From assembly GCF_016808095.1 (NCBI RefSeq), contig NC_068979.1, forward strand, positions 21,039,444-21,103,443: a DNA stretch of 64,000 nucleotides, in the 5' to 3' direction. Under the pieces are notes generated by a model. The model saw only the letters and a list, made by a program, of their open reading frames with translations. It was not told where the DNA came from and ran no database searches. Within the stretch, counting starts at the first letter, position 1. The number at the start of each line of letters is the position of its first letter. This document shows, in pieces, positions 48,780-61,539 of the stretch. Origin of the DNA: Vigna angularis (taxonomy: Eukaryota; Streptophyta; Magnoliopsida; Fabales; Fabaceae). Position numbers and translations under genes: made by a program.

Positions 48780-49185
48780 GAAGAATAAACAAACCCCTAC
48801 TTTGTTCCTTCTTTAGTTAAACCTTCCACCAAGCAAAAAGTATTATATATATAACCCATGCACGAAGTACCAACATAACATAAGAAAGGTTAAAGTATGA
48901 ATATGAAGCTTCACGAATGGTCACGGTCAGGGTATATAGAGTTAGTTCTCATATACTCTGAAGGATCCAAAAGTAGCATTTTGGGTTTGAGGTACGACCA
49001 AAATAGGGTGTTGTTGGACTTAAGGCAGAGCTTAAAGGCCCTTTTAAATGCTTGAATTTGGAGAAAAAAAAGTAGAATTTGAGCCTGCACTTACTCTGGA
49101 GAAGATGAAGAAAGAGCCAACAAAAGAAGCTGAGATAAAAGCTTAGATAAAGTTTAGGTCTGAGATGAATATGAGATTGGGACTA

Positions 49186-49187
<2 letters not shown>

Positions 49188-49255
<68 letters not shown>
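49188..49255. repeat. (TA)n microsatellite
   Basis: About 33 TA units, the longest in the window. Confidence 0.95.
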
Positions 49256-49258
<3 letters not shown>

Positions 49259-49325
49259 TAATAAGCATATTTCCGGTCGTTTTGGAGGAAACCCCTGCAC
49301 TTTTGTGCAACCCTAGTTCTTTTTA

Positions 49326-49446
49326 GCGATTTTGGATGAAATCCCAGTTATTTATGACGGTTTTTAAAAATCCCGGGTAATTGCCGCGTTTTTGGATGAA
49401 ACCCCAATTATTTTCGACAGTTTTTACAAAACCCCGGGTAATTGCG
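49326..49446. repeat. Degenerate 60-bp tandem repeat, about two copies
   Basis: Unit starting GCGWTTTTGGATGAAAYCCC and ending CCCGGGTAATTGC; two near-complete copies and a partial third. Confidence 0.8.
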
Positions 49447-50200
49447 ACGGTTTTTGAAAAATTATCAATAATGTTTAACGACGCTGTTTTTTCCCACTTT
49501 TGCAACTGCGAGAAACGCATTTTCCAGGAATTAAAATCGCCGATAATGCTAAAAATAATCTATGAAAAAGTTATGTATTTTTGTAGTGATATATAGTACA
49601 AACAGATTTTTTTAGTCAATAGCAAAAGCTTAGTGGCATATTATTTTAATACAACAAATTTTGTAATTATCAATGAAAATTTACCAGCAAGAAATAAATT
49701 TTCTAAGCATATAAATTGCTTGTTTAATAACTAACCAAATTATTGAATTTAACGTCAAAATGTTTTTTTACGAGAGTGTAAAAAGAAGATGCAAATGTCA
49801 TTCTATTACATATGCTATTTTACTTAAGAAATTCATTCTTTGAATTATCTACATTTTTTTATTATATTATACATGCATACCATTAGACTTTGTTCTAAAA
49901 ATTATACTTTAAAAGTTGTATTCACAATTGTTTATTGACAATGATATAATGAAAATACTTCTTTATTTTATATAGGTTAAATATGTTTTTCGTCCCTTAA
50001 ATATCACACGATTTTAGTTTTAGTTCCTATTCGAAACTTTGATTATTTTTAATCCTTATAGTTTTGAAACTAGTACTATTAGTCTTTAAAATTGGACGAC
50101 GTTAACTTTTGTTTGATATGGCTAACGGCGAGGCCACGTCTATGCCAGCTGTCGTGCCACGTTGATTGTTTCATTTTCAAGTTAACCTAACTTTGTCATC

Positions 50201-50293
50201 TACGGTGACCCAGAAGCTTCCCGTCTCTGTCCCCCTCGCCCTCCACGCCCTCCAACACCGTGGTCAGGAAGGCGCCGACATCGTCACCGTGGC
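50201..50293 (+). pseudogene. Captured amidophosphoribosyltransferase fragment, left arm
   Basis: The plus strand reads YGDPEASRLC, then after a one-base frame change LALHALQHRGQEGADIVTV. This is the conserved N-terminal glutaminase region of glutamine phosphoribosylpyrophosphate amidotransferase (PurF/ATase), first enzyme of purine synthesis. The catalytic N-terminal cysteine block and the rest are absent. The frame change makes it non-coding as it stands. Confidence 0.85.
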
Positions 50294-51131
50294 CAGTATA
50301 AAGTTTCTAGATTTCGGATTTTGGGTCTCTCTTGCGTCAATCGTATTGGCTTCTTTGCAATACTTGGATTAGTTTAGATTTGGCGTCCAGGGTGACGATT
50401 TGGCGTACAATTTTATGGTTTTAGTTATTTAGAATAAGGTTTTATATCGCTGCGAGAATGGAGAAGACGAAGATGCTCTGATGCGCGATGATTGGAGGTG
50501 CGATGTTGATGCTTCTCGCGCGGTGGTGGGACGAACTCGACGGAGGTCGAGCCATGACAGCGGTGCGACACGCCACCACACGATTTCAGCATTGGAGCTA
50601 TCACGACTAGTGCGGATCGAAGAAAGGGGTGTTGCGATGAAGATGACAATTCGGATTGACGGTGAAGACGCGAGGGACGCAACAATTCACGACGGTGCGG
50701 TGTGGCTGAGGAAGTGGAGACAAGGTCGCGATTGTGTTGCAGTGGTGCGATTTACATCAGTGCCAAGGTTTCTTGATTTGGGGATAATGGTTTCTGTCTT
50801 TGGATGCAGGTTAATGATGTGAGGATGAGACGAGAATGACTGACGGTTGATGATGGTGCATTCGAAGAAGAGATCCGAAGAGGCCTGAGTTGATACCTAG
50901 CTTGATGGAGGATGTGGAATCATGGAGGATGGATTCAGATCTACATGGTGTTGTAAAAGCTGACAATAATAGAATAAATCGGAGAGTGGTGAGTTGATGG
51001 GAACTAATCTAAATCGTCTACGGTGGAAAAGATGGGAACTTTTTTCACAAGGATTAGTTTAGATTTGGCGTCCAGTTTTATGGTTTTAGTTATTTAGATT
51101 TCGAGGAGAGTGGTGAGTTGATGCCTACCAA

Positions 51132-51236
51132 GAGGTTGTCGTGGACGGTAACGATGCTGGCGCATTCCTGGCCACGGTACTGCTGGAGGGCATGGAGGGT
51201 GAGGGGCCAGAGACGAGAAGCTTTTGGTTCGCCGTA
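51132..51236 (-). pseudogene. Captured amidophosphoribosyltransferase fragment, right arm
   Basis: The minus strand reads YGEPKASRLWPLTLHALQQY and continues RGQECASIVTVHDN in one frame. It is the same ATase region as at 50201-50293, inverted relative to it, with several substitutions and one extra codon. Confidence 0.85.
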
Positions 51237-51465
51237 AATGACGAAGTTAGATTCAACTTGAAAAATGAAACAATCAACGTGGCACGACAGCTGGCATATG
51301 ACGTGACTTCGCCGTTAGCTATATCAAACAAAAGTTAACGTCGTCCAATTTTAAGGACTAATAATACTAGTTTCAAAACTATAAGGATTAAAAACAATCA
51401 AAATTTCGAATAGGGACTAAAACCAAAATTGTGTGATACTTAAGGGACGAAAAACATGTTTAATC

Positions 51466-51470
<5 letters not shown>

Positions 51471-51504
<34 letters not shown>
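51471..51504. repeat. (AT)n microsatellite at the Pack-MULE edge
   Basis: The AT run overlaps the right target duplication, so the element inserted at the edge of a TA-rich tract. Confidence 0.9.
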
Positions 51505-51508
<4 letters not shown>

Positions 51509-52814
51509 AGAATATAGAAAGAAGATGTAAATGTTAAGTCTCTATTATTGTAATAATGATTTAAATAAGTTAAAAATATCTTATATATATATATATTATA
51601 AGGAGTAGAAGTGTCGTACGTTACATCTTACTTTTTCCTTACACTCATATAACAACTTTGAATACTGTCAATTTAATTACTTTTACATCATTTAATTACA
51701 GATATCTCTCCAATTGTATATACATTCTTCTATATTTAAATTTTGTAAATGAAAGATGATTATCAGAATAAAAAATTCTCTGAAAAAACAATGAGTTAAG
51801 TTAAATTTTATATTAGTATGGACATTTTATTTCATTTACCAGTCTTTTTTTTTTGTTTTTTAATCCACGCATCCTAAATTTTTATATTACAATATCTTTT
51901 TAAAAAATTATTTGATTAAATTATATATACCACCTCTATATAAAAAAATAGTTTTATGTTTATTAGAAAAGTTACTTAACACGATTTATTTTTTCAAATG
52001 TAATTTTTTTCCTAAGTCACATCCTTCATTATAGCTTGGTATCATGGATTAAGAAAACATTGAAAATATAATCCTAATTAAATGAATAAGTGTTTTAGAA
52101 ATGATATGATTAAATAGGATAAAATTGGTCATTTTTTTAATTTAAATCAATTATATATAACAATTGTTTTGTTTTGTAAATGTTAAGATTTTATTATTGA
52201 ATTTCATATTTAATTTTTTAAAATATTTGGTCAGTTATCCATACATTTAACAGTATTTATGATGGATTGACAAAAATCAGGGAAAGTCACCAATTTTATT
52301 TTTGAAGTATTGTTTTCTCTCTTAATTGGTATTTAAAAGAAAAAGAAAAAACTTAAATAGTAGAAATTTAAAATCATATTAAGTTAAAGTTCCTAGACGT
52401 TTATAATTATATAAATCGTTTTAAATAATTTTATCATTTTAGAGAGTATTTAATATTTAAGAAGAATTGTTTTAGACAATATTTATTATTTATTCTAAAA
52501 TTAAAAATGTGTTTAAAAGTTATGAAATATATAATTTAAACTGCTATCCCGTAAATAGTTTTCGTATTCATCCATCAGTACATGGTAAATTCGTAGGTTT
52601 TCTTCTAAGTTAGAAAGAAAAGAAGAAATACCATAATTAAACTTCAACGGTCGCTTAATTCAAAACTTTCCAACGGTCACCAAAAGTCAAATTTGAAGAC
52701 ACATTCCCACCATTTTCACTACGGTTAGAAGCACTCTGAAACTTTCTTTTTGCCACGAGCCAGCTCTTCTCTCTCTAGAAATTCCTTCTTGATTGCCAAG
52801 ACTCCATCTTTCAC
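51505..52814. other. AT-rich spacer and promoter region of the kinesin gene
   Basis: AT-rich, no gene seen. The last 200 bp include pyrimidine-rich 5' leader sequence (CTCTTCTCTCTCTAG near 52765). The pairs TTCAACGGTC and TCCAACGGTC near 52645-52680 resemble the AACGG core of the mitosis-specific activator element bound by three-repeat MYB factors, which would fit a cell-cycle kinesin. Confidence 0.5.
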
Positions 52815-55800
52815 ATGGATCCGATTCAATCGAACGATATTCAGGAATACCCAGAAACCCTAATCTCAGAGCCCAGCGATTCTCTAATGCAAGATGCCAA
52901 CGGGTCCGTGTTCGATTCGATGGTTTGCGACTCTACCTCAAGGCTCATCGCAACTGGGTTTACCAAAAAAACAGGTTAGAATATCTCAAATTCAGAAGTT
53001 GGGTTTTATGGTTTTCAGGACTGAGACAAGAAATGAAAAAGATATACTAGAAAAGGTTCCGCTTTCTTTATAAGTTGAAATTTAGTGATTCTAACTTTTC
53101 CTCTTCCTGATTACGCTCAAGCAACCCTTTCAGCCGCATTTCAAACTCGTTCGGTTAATTTTCTTCAGTTATATAACTGTTTTGATGGCAATTATATTTT
53201 GAAGTGTTAATTGAGGCTTTAGAATTTTGGATAAGGGTTTGGTGAATTGTAATTGTGATTAGCTCGGAAGTGTAGTTCAAATATGATTGCTCGGGTAATT
53301 TTGATAAACCTTTTGAATTTTCTGTGAAGTTTACGAACAATGCAAAGGACTGTGTTTTGAGTATCGAGAGAAGAGTCTTATGTTTTTTTAGTTGGGGCTT
53401 TAGAATTTTGGATGAGGGTTAGGTGAATTGTAATTGTGGTCTGCTCGGAAGTGTAGTTCTAATATGAATACACGGTTAATTTTGACAAAAACCTTTTGAA
53501 TTTTCAGTGAAGTTTATGGGAAAATGCAAAGGACTGTGTTTTAAGTATAGAGAGAAGAGTCAAGGTTTATGTTTGTTTGTTTGTTTTTAATTGGGGCTTT
53601 AGAATTTTGGATGTGGGTTAGGTGAATTGTAATTGTGGGTAGCTCGGAAGCGTGGTTCTAAATTATTATACGGGTAATTTTGACAAAACTTTTTGAATTT
53701 TCTGTGAAGTTTATGGAACAATGCAAAGGACTGTGTTCAGTATCGATAGAAGAGTTAAGGTTTATGCTTTTGTAGATCGAATGTGTAATTTTAATATTAT
53801 GTCGTTTTGAAGCAGAAGAGGAATGTTTCATGTTTGTAAATGCTGGAGGGGATGCTTTTAGTGAAGCAGCTGGTGGAATAACGTTCCTGGGCGACACCTA
53901 TTTTGATGGTGGCAACGTTATGCGGACCAACGAGCGAATAGTGGAGGGTGGAGACTACCCATTTATCTATCAATCAGCTCGGTTGGGAAGCTTTTGTTAT
54001 AGGTTTGAAAATATTCCTCCTGGGGAATATGTTGTTGATCTTCATTTTGTGGAGATCATTAACATAAATGGGCCAAAAGGAATGAGGGTGTTCAATGTAT
54101 ACATCCAAGATGAAAAGGCAAGCTTTTCTGGACAAGCTAGAATGCTTCATTTAGATTTGACAAATCTGTACAAGTAAAGGCTTCAACTTTTTTTTTTATT
54201 AAATAAAATATCAGGTTCTGTCTGAATTGGACATCTACGCAATTGTTGGAGCCAATAAGCCTCTACAGTTGGTTGATTCAAGTGTATCTGTTAAGGATGA
54301 TGGGGTGATTCTAATAAGATTTGAAGGTATATCTGGAAGCCCAGTCGTAAGTGGAATTTGCATTAGGAGAGCAACGAAGGCCTCAGGTACTGTATTTATG
54401 TTTAGGGTATTTCTGTTTACTATGTTTGAATGATTAACCATTGGTGTATATGTTACTCAGCAATTTCTGTCTTTTCTAATTTTTTCAATCAGTTCAACAA
54501 GTGACAAGTGATCACATTGAATGTAGCCACTGTGCTGCCCATATTGAAATTCCTTCATCACAGGTTAGAGGTGCAACCTAGTTGATAAAAGTGGCAGTTT
54601 GAAGTGCAAAGTATCACTGACTTACAACATATTGCTTTTCCTGCTTTTCATCGGAATGTTTCAGATGAAACTTATGCAGGCAAAGTCTATCGCAAAGTAT
54701 GAGAGTAAGATAAAGGAGCTCACAATGCAATGTGATCTTAAGGCAAAAGAATGCTATGAGGCATGGATGTCGTTAACTGTGACAAATGAGCAATTGGAGA
54801 CAGTCCAGATGGAACTTGACAAAGTGACAATTAAGTCACATACTACTGGTAAGTTTGCAGGGTTTTCCATTCGATGGCACGGAAATTAGAGTCTCAAAAA
54901 AATCTTAACTCTAACTCGTTTATGAGATTTTACATGGTCATAGTTTGTAAAAGGTTTCTAATTTTATTGCCAATTTCATCGTCAGATCAAACTGTGGAGA
55001 AACAAGCTGAAAGCCTGAGGAATATTTCTAATATGTATGAGCTTGATAAGAAGAAATGGGCAGATGCAATTTGCAGTTTACAAGAGAAGATAAAGGTAAA
55101 TGATGGAAATTCAGGAAGAATTTATGTTCAAAGTTATTATCAATATTAATTTTGTATGATTCTCATAATTATATGTTACGCTAAATTTGTTTTGCAGTTG
55201 ATGAAAAGTGATTATTTAAAACTTTCCTTTGAAGCGCATGAATGTGTTGATTCGATTCCTGAATTAAATAAGATGGTTTTTGCAGTTCAGGAATTGGGTA
55301 TGTTTTAGTTTATATTATGTGGTTTCCATTTTTCTTAAGGGAGAGTTGCACTTTTGAAATAGTATGTATCACTTCTAGGACTAAATTTTTCTTTCTGCAG
55401 TCAAACAGTGTGAAGATCTAAAAGTGAAGTACAACGAAGAGATGACAAAGAGAAAGAAACTCTTCAACGAAGTTCAAGAGGCTAAAGGTATGTTCTCATG
55501 CCAAGTTTGGATTCTGTTCTGATCTAAAGAGAAGTAAGTCAAAGGCTCTAATCCAATTCTGTTATGGTTCATATAGGGAACATTCGGGTTTTCTGCCGAT
55601 GCCGTCCATTGAATAAGGCTGAAATCTCAGCTGGATACAATACGGTTGTGGATTTTGATGCAGCAAAGGATGGATCCCTTGGAATTTTGACAAGTGGCTC
55701 CGTCAAAAAATCATTCAGATTTGACAGAGTTTATACACCAAAAGATGATCAAGGTATCCGAAAAGTGTAGTGTAACACAGTTACTGATTTGAATTTCATT

Positions 55801-58798
55801 GCTCTAAATTCTTATTATCTAACATGATTGGAGTTTTTCTAAACGACAGTGTTTTCTTTGTTTTAACAGTTGATGTTTTTGCTGATGCATCATCAATGGT
55901 AATCTCTGTACTAGATGGCTACAATGTTTGCATCTTTGCTTACGGGCAAACCGGAACAGGGAAAACCTTCACCATGGAAGGAACACAGCAGAACAGAGGA
56001 GTAAATTACAGGACTCTTGAGCACTTGTTTAAAGTTAGTAAGGAAAGGAGTGAAACTTTTTCATATGACATATCTGTTAGTGTTCTTGAGGTTTACAACG
56101 AACAAATCAGAGACTTATTGGCTAGTGGACAAACATCAAAAAGGTAAATTTGGTAAGCTTGTCATTTGTACCATCTGTGAGGTAGTTTGAATATATGAGT
56201 TTTCAAGAAGGCTAAAATATGCAATATCTAGTCTAAGCAGGAAACTGAAGTAGCTAGAATGACTTATCTTGAAATGGTTATCAGATTGGAGATAAAACAA
56301 GCTTCTGAAGGATTTCATCATGTTCCTGGTGTAGTAGAAGCCAAAATTGATAGCATAAATGAAGTGTGGAGTGTATTGCAGACCGGAAATAATGCTAGAG
56401 CAGTTGGAAGTAACAACGTTAATGAGCATAGCAGTCGATCTCATTGGTACCAAGATCTTGTAGTTCTTTGATTACGCTATTGGTTTTTTTCCCCCCTATA
56501 ACCTCTGCATCAATATGACTTCTTTTTTTGTGTATTCCAGCATGCTATGTATAACAGTAAAGGCTAAAAACTTGTTGAATGGAGACTGTACCAAGAGCAA
56601 GCTTTGGCTCGTGGATTTGGCAGGTAGTGAGAGACTTGCAAAGACTGATGCTCAAGGGGAACGACTTAAGGAAGCACAAAATATCAATCGATCTCTTTCT
56701 GCTCTTGGAGATGTAGTATCTGCTTTGGCAGCTAAAAGTAGTCACATTCCATATAGGTATATTTTCATCCTTTTACTCCTTTCCCATCTTAATATGTAAA
56801 TATAAGTTTCGGTGATGCTATTTCCTTCTGGTGGTTTTAGGAACTCTAAACTAACACATTTACTTCAAGACTCACTAGGTACGTCAGTCACTTTAACTTC
56901 ATATTTCTTGTGAGCGTTTTAAGGGCAAGAAAGATGCTGTTTCTGAGAAATTGGTAGTAACATTCCTTGATTGTTTGTTGTAAAACATTGCAGGAGGTGA
57001 CTCCAAAACTCTGATGTTTGTACAAATAAGTCCATCAGACCAGGACGTAGGTGAGACCCTGAGCTCGATTAATTTTGCAACTAGAGTGAGGGGTGTTGAG
57101 TTAGGCCCTGTTAAGAGGCAAATTGATACAAGTGAACTTCAAAAGTTGAAAGCAATGGTAGGCTTGCTCATCCTCACTGGAACACACTAAAATTTATTTC
57201 TCTTTCACCAAGTTCTATAATTTGTTAATGTTTTACTTTTACACTTTGGCATATTAGCTCGAAAAAGCACGGAGTGATTGCAGAATTAAAGATGAATCTA
57301 TGCGAAAACTTGAGGAAAATTTGCAAAGCTTGGAGAGTAAGGCCAAAGGTAAGGACCAGATTTACAAAAATTTACAAGAAAAGATTAAAGAACTTGAAGG
57401 ACAGATTGAGTTGAAGAAAGCCATGCAAAGTGAATCAGAGAAACAAGTCTCTCAATTATCTGACAAATTGAAAGGGAAAGAAGAAACCTGCAGTTCTCTC
57501 CAACAAAAGGTTGCTTGATGTTGTTAGACATTGCAATTTGACTTTTTTGTTGCTCATCTACACATTGTTTTAGCAAGGGATCTCCTACTTTCGAATGAAG
57601 TTGACACCAACATTCATATCGATGAGCAGTAACTCGGCTTCATAAACATACCACACAAACAGTGTGCTTTGTTCGAATGTGTTATTAAATAAAATTAAAT
57701 GTTTGGTTTTTCTGTCGCTTCATTTCTAACAAGGCATTTGTCTCTACTGAAGGTGAGAGAGCTAGAGAAAAGGATGAAAGAACAACTGCAGTCAGAGTCA
57801 GCAAGTTTTCAACAGAAGGTTCGTCCGTTATTTTTTCTTGGCATTAACATGCGTTATATTGATAAAAAGGTTTTAACATTCTTTTTCGTCTCAATCGCTG
57901 AATCGGTTTTATTTGTAAGCGCAGGTTTGGGATCTAGAGAAAAGGCTGAAAGATCAGATGCAAGAGTCTGACTCTGAATCTGCCATTTTGAAAGATAAGG
58001 TTGCCAATAACTAGAATTGTTTGTACAATGAGATTTTCTGCGTACTATGATAATGAATATTTCATGAACCCTCCTTTGATGTTGCTTCATTCATATTATT
58101 CAGATAAAGGAGCTTGAGAGGAAACTGAAAGAGCAGGAGAAGAGCTCAATGTCCATGCTTCATCAACAGGTACTAATCTCAAAATGCTGTTTAATCAGAC
58201 TCATTTAAGACAATGTATATACTAATTAATACTTGTTTTACAAATAGCTTTATAAATGTTCTTTCCATCATTTCTCTCTGTTCATTTTCTTGTTCATTTT
58301 CATCATTCCCTTGACCACCGTACCTGACAGATGAAGCAACTAGAGGACAGATACAGAGAGCGAGAGCAACAGTGGCAACAAACACAAAGTTATGTGGATG
58401 CAGTAAGGGCCACACCAGATATAGGTAAAAGCTTCATGAATGAAGAATGTTCAAGCGAGATTGAGGCTGGCATTTTAAGGTGTTCAGACTCAGTAAACCG
58501 CCAGGCAAGCCAAGGTTCTTCTTTGTTCAAAGGGAGTGATTCTACTAATAATAAGATAAGAAGCAGAACAAGAGAGTTCAGAAGCAATGATGAAAACAAC
58601 TTTGTCATGTCTTCATTGCACGATAGAAGAGTCATAAGGAAATCTGATCCACCCAAAATAATGAGGAGTGTAAGGCCAACACCAAGACCAGCCACTGCTA
58701 ATCAAGCTCCAGTTTCTCACAAGAGAACTAGTACAAGCAGAGATCAGGTTCAAGGAATAAGAGAGAGGGAAAGTAAGAAGAAAATTTGGTCAAGATAG
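52815..58798 (+). CDS. Malectin-domain KIN-14 kinesin, 19 exons
   Basis: Exons: 52815-52974, 53816-54117, 54215-54386, 54493-54563, 54665-54848, 54986-55095, 55198-55297, 55401-55487, 55577-55753, 55870-56143, 56285-56446, 56541-56756, 56841-56878, 56994-57157, 57258-57509, 57753-57818, 57925-57999, 58104-58169, 58331-58798. All phases join, giving 1047 aa. An acidic N-terminus is followed by a malectin-like domain (about 58-210, FVNAGGDAF to GICIRRA), coiled coil (about 236-390) and then the neck motif [11 protein letters not shown] directly before the motor, the arrangement of minus-end-directed KIN-14 motors. The motor spans about 396-725: P-loop GQTGTGKT 480-487, switch I NEHSSRSH 592-599, switch II DLAGSE 625-630. 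Heptad-rich repeats (about 740-890) and a basic tail follow. By family it moves along or cross-links microtubules, probably in mitosis; the Arabidopsis relatives I recall are KIN-14Q/R. Intron 2 is GC-AG. The last exon could hide a small intron, but its frame is open. Confidence 0.93.
53215..53770. repeat. Three-copy tandem repeat in kinesin intron 1
   Basis: Three units start GGCTTTAGAATTTTGGAT at 53215, 53396 and 53595 (spacing 181 and 199 bp) and share blocks such as GTGAATTGTAATTGTG and GCAAAGGACTGTGTT. They make up most of the 841-bp first intron. Confidence 0.92.
54118..54214 (+). other. GC-AG intron of the kinesin gene
   Basis: The donor reads AAG|GCAAGC and the acceptor ATATCAG|GTT. 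Only this non-canonical GC donor joins the two halves of the malectin-like domain in frame (QDEK then [12 protein letters not shown]). Confidence 0.88.
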
Positions 58799-60085
58799 TA
58801 GATCAGATCAAACTTTCAAAAGGGGCTGCTCGCTCCTGATCATATTGAAATACTGTGTGTAATTTTATTTTTATCATATAGAATTCATATATTTGTGCTG
58901 CAAATCCAGTTTTCTGTTTAGGATACAATATAGGAAATCATTGTTATAATATTTTAACCCAAATGAATTTATTCGTGGAAAGTTACACTCATTCTTTTTT
59001 TAAATTACAATTATTTTTTAATCTATGAAGATCTGTGAAGATATAACCCTCTTAATCTATTTTATTTTTAAAATAATTCTCTACTTTAGAAATTAAGATA
59101 AACATTAATTTTCTCTTACCATGGGTTTTGACCCCTTTTATATTATTTTTTGGGTTAGTTTTACCTCTATATATTATTCTTTAAAAAACAAATCATCCAT
59201 TACCAAAATATAATCATTTAAGTACATATTTATGTCCTTATTTTAGTTTTAATATTAAATTTTAAACTAAATTTTTGTGTTTAAAAGATTAATTTAAATA
59301 TAATTTATAATAGAGTTTTGTAAAATAAAAATGTTTTAAAAAATATTTTTAGTTGTATAAATTATTTTTAGATACTTTAGCGTTTGTTTATATAATTGAA
59401 ATTAAGTTAAAATCGTTTAAGGTTTGAAAATAAATTAATAAAAGTTACAAAACACTTTCAGAATAAAGTCGAAATCAATAATTTTTGAAAAAAATTGTCT
59501 TACAACCCTTATATTACTTATACACTGACATTTTTCAAATGAATCACATAATCTACACACTTTAATTTTTCTATTTTTGTCCCTTCTTTTCACTCTTAAA
59601 ATTAGTTTAACCAAATCATGCCATGTGGCAGTCTTCATTTTAAACATCTATTCAAACACATGCATGTGACAACATCCTATCACACAAAAACCAAATCAAT
59701 CAAATGCTGCCATGTCATTATCTTCAACCTAGCATCTCCTTTCACCATCCAACAGAACCAGTTTCACCTTTAGCAACCTTGCCGGACAGCGATGCAACAA
59801 GCCAACCTCCATGCATCAACATCGTGAGCCTCATCAGAACGCAACCCACCACCACAAACCAAATCTACGAACCTGCAATGAGAAATGAAACGAATGCAAA
59901 GCGACCTCCATTCCAACAAAACCCCAAATGCAAGAAGCCATTGCACCACCATAGAAGCGAAGCGACCACCGTTAACCACCGCGAGCAGTCCATGTAGCCA
60001 CGCTGAACACAATGCACAACCACCCAACAATCGAAACCCTATTGTAGGAAGATAAAATTCCACACGGTAACCCCTCATTGGACAA

Positions 60086-60165
60086 TCAAAGAGTCAAACA
60101 GTCAACTGAAAATACTGAAAACTACTCAAAGAGTCAAACAGTCAACTGAAAATACTGAAAACTAA
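60086..60165. repeat. 40-bp tandem duplication
   Basis: Two near-identical 40-bp units starting TCAAAGAGTCAAACAGTCAA at 60086 and 60126. Confidence 0.93.
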
Positions 60166-61539
60166 TCAAACAAGAGGGGCTAAAGTATAAATATTCATAT
60201 TTATTGGATTTTTTTTGTAATTTTGGATCGTGTGAATGCAAGGACTGAATTGGAAATTAGGAAAAATTTAAATGTTGATAATTTATTTGATATTTTATAA
60301 AATAATTAATTTAATTATATATGAAATCATTAATAGAATATACTCCCAAATGTTTTTAAAAATTGATTAAATATGTTAATTATTTAGAAGATATTACGTT
60401 ACTGTAAGAGATTTCATCAAAAGAAAATTTAGAATCTAAGCCTAATCAAATTCTATACAAAAAGACTTATGAGAAGAATAAATAAAGCATTAACAATTCT
60501 AATTTTTCTTTTCAATTGTCATCCACTGCATCTCTTACTTTTTTTTGTAGCTTTCTTATTTTTTCTTTCATTTATTATGCATTTCACCCCATCCATGGAG
60601 AATTATAAGCTTTTTTGGTAGTTTTACTATAATTTCATTATGTATTGTGAGATTATACTAAAATAACGTCTTTATTTTCTTATTGTTATTTTGATTTTCA
60701 TTTATCTATGCTTTTATCTCTTGAATGACGTAAAAAATAACAATTTTTAAATCACATCTAATTAGCGAGGTATTTTCATTTTATGCATGTTGATCGTATG
60801 AGTATGTTGATTTTTAATTTTAATTGAAAATATACTTTTGATTAAAACTAGAAGTTTATATGATTAAACGAGTTTTTGCTACCAATTCAGGATGTACTTT
60901 GATTAATTATAAAAACTTTAACAAGAACTAATTAATAATGTATTATGATTAATTAACTTTGTAGTTCTTAAAACAAGCTAAAAGAATAGACATGATTAAT
61001 TATAATAGAATTTAATTCAAAATATATTTCGGTTGAATTTATTATGATCAATAATCTAAAAGGTTATTATTTTTTTAATTGATAATCTACTTTGAGTAAT
61101 AATGAAAACGGTAAAGAATTAATTAAAAATTTACTTTAATTAATTTGAAATAAAAAAAGTAATCAATTGAACCAATCATATGTTGAATCTATTTTGAAAA
61201 AAAAATCTATTTTACTTAAATTGTTTTAAATTATTTTATTAATTTGTTTGTTGTTATCAAAATCACATTTATATATATATTTTTCAATCAATCTTAAATA
61301 TTAATTTTATTAGGTTAAATTTTTACTTTTATCTTTCATTATTTGTTTTGTGTTTTATTAAACTTATAAGATTTTATAAGTTAGAAAATCAATTTTCCGT
61401 ACTTATTGGGATATGATTCAATGTTAACTTAATCTTATCTAGTTGTTAACTGCTACTGCCAAATATTAAAATTACATAGTGATATTTTGATAACATCAAC
61501 CACTACTTATCACTCTCACTCTCTAGTTTTTAAAATTAA

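Larger units (their letters stand above)
48780..49974. other. Spacer with microsatellite and 60-bp tandem repeat
   Basis: No gene. It holds a (TA)n run (49188-49255) and a short tandem repeat (49326-49446). Confidence 0.55.
49975..51466. mobile_element. Pack-MULE-like Mutator element with captured purine-synthesis gene fragments
   Basis: A 1492-bp element. The arms are inverted repeats of about 330 bp; the left starts GGTTAAATATGTTTTTCGTC and the right mirrors it as GGATTAAACATGTTTTTCGT. A perfect 9-bp target duplication, TTTTATATA, flanks it (49966-49974 and 51467-51475). No transposase is present. The inner part of each arm carries a fragment of an amidophosphoribosyltransferase gene, in opposite orientations. 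The middle is GC-rich (about 50460-50900) and unrecognised. A direct repeat starting GGATTAGTTTAGATTTGGCG occurs at about 50366 and 51049. Confidence 0.88.

Noticed and set aside
50481..50822. Plus-strand frame of 113 codons and the antisense 50425-50685 in the Pack-MULE core
   Set aside because: Arg/His-rich translation of a GC-rich repeat without recognisable domain. I describe the region as part of the element instead.
59704..60078. Open frames on both strands in a GC-richer island
   Set aside because: No recognisable family, no splice or start context; composition resembles the other GC-rich repeat islands in the window.
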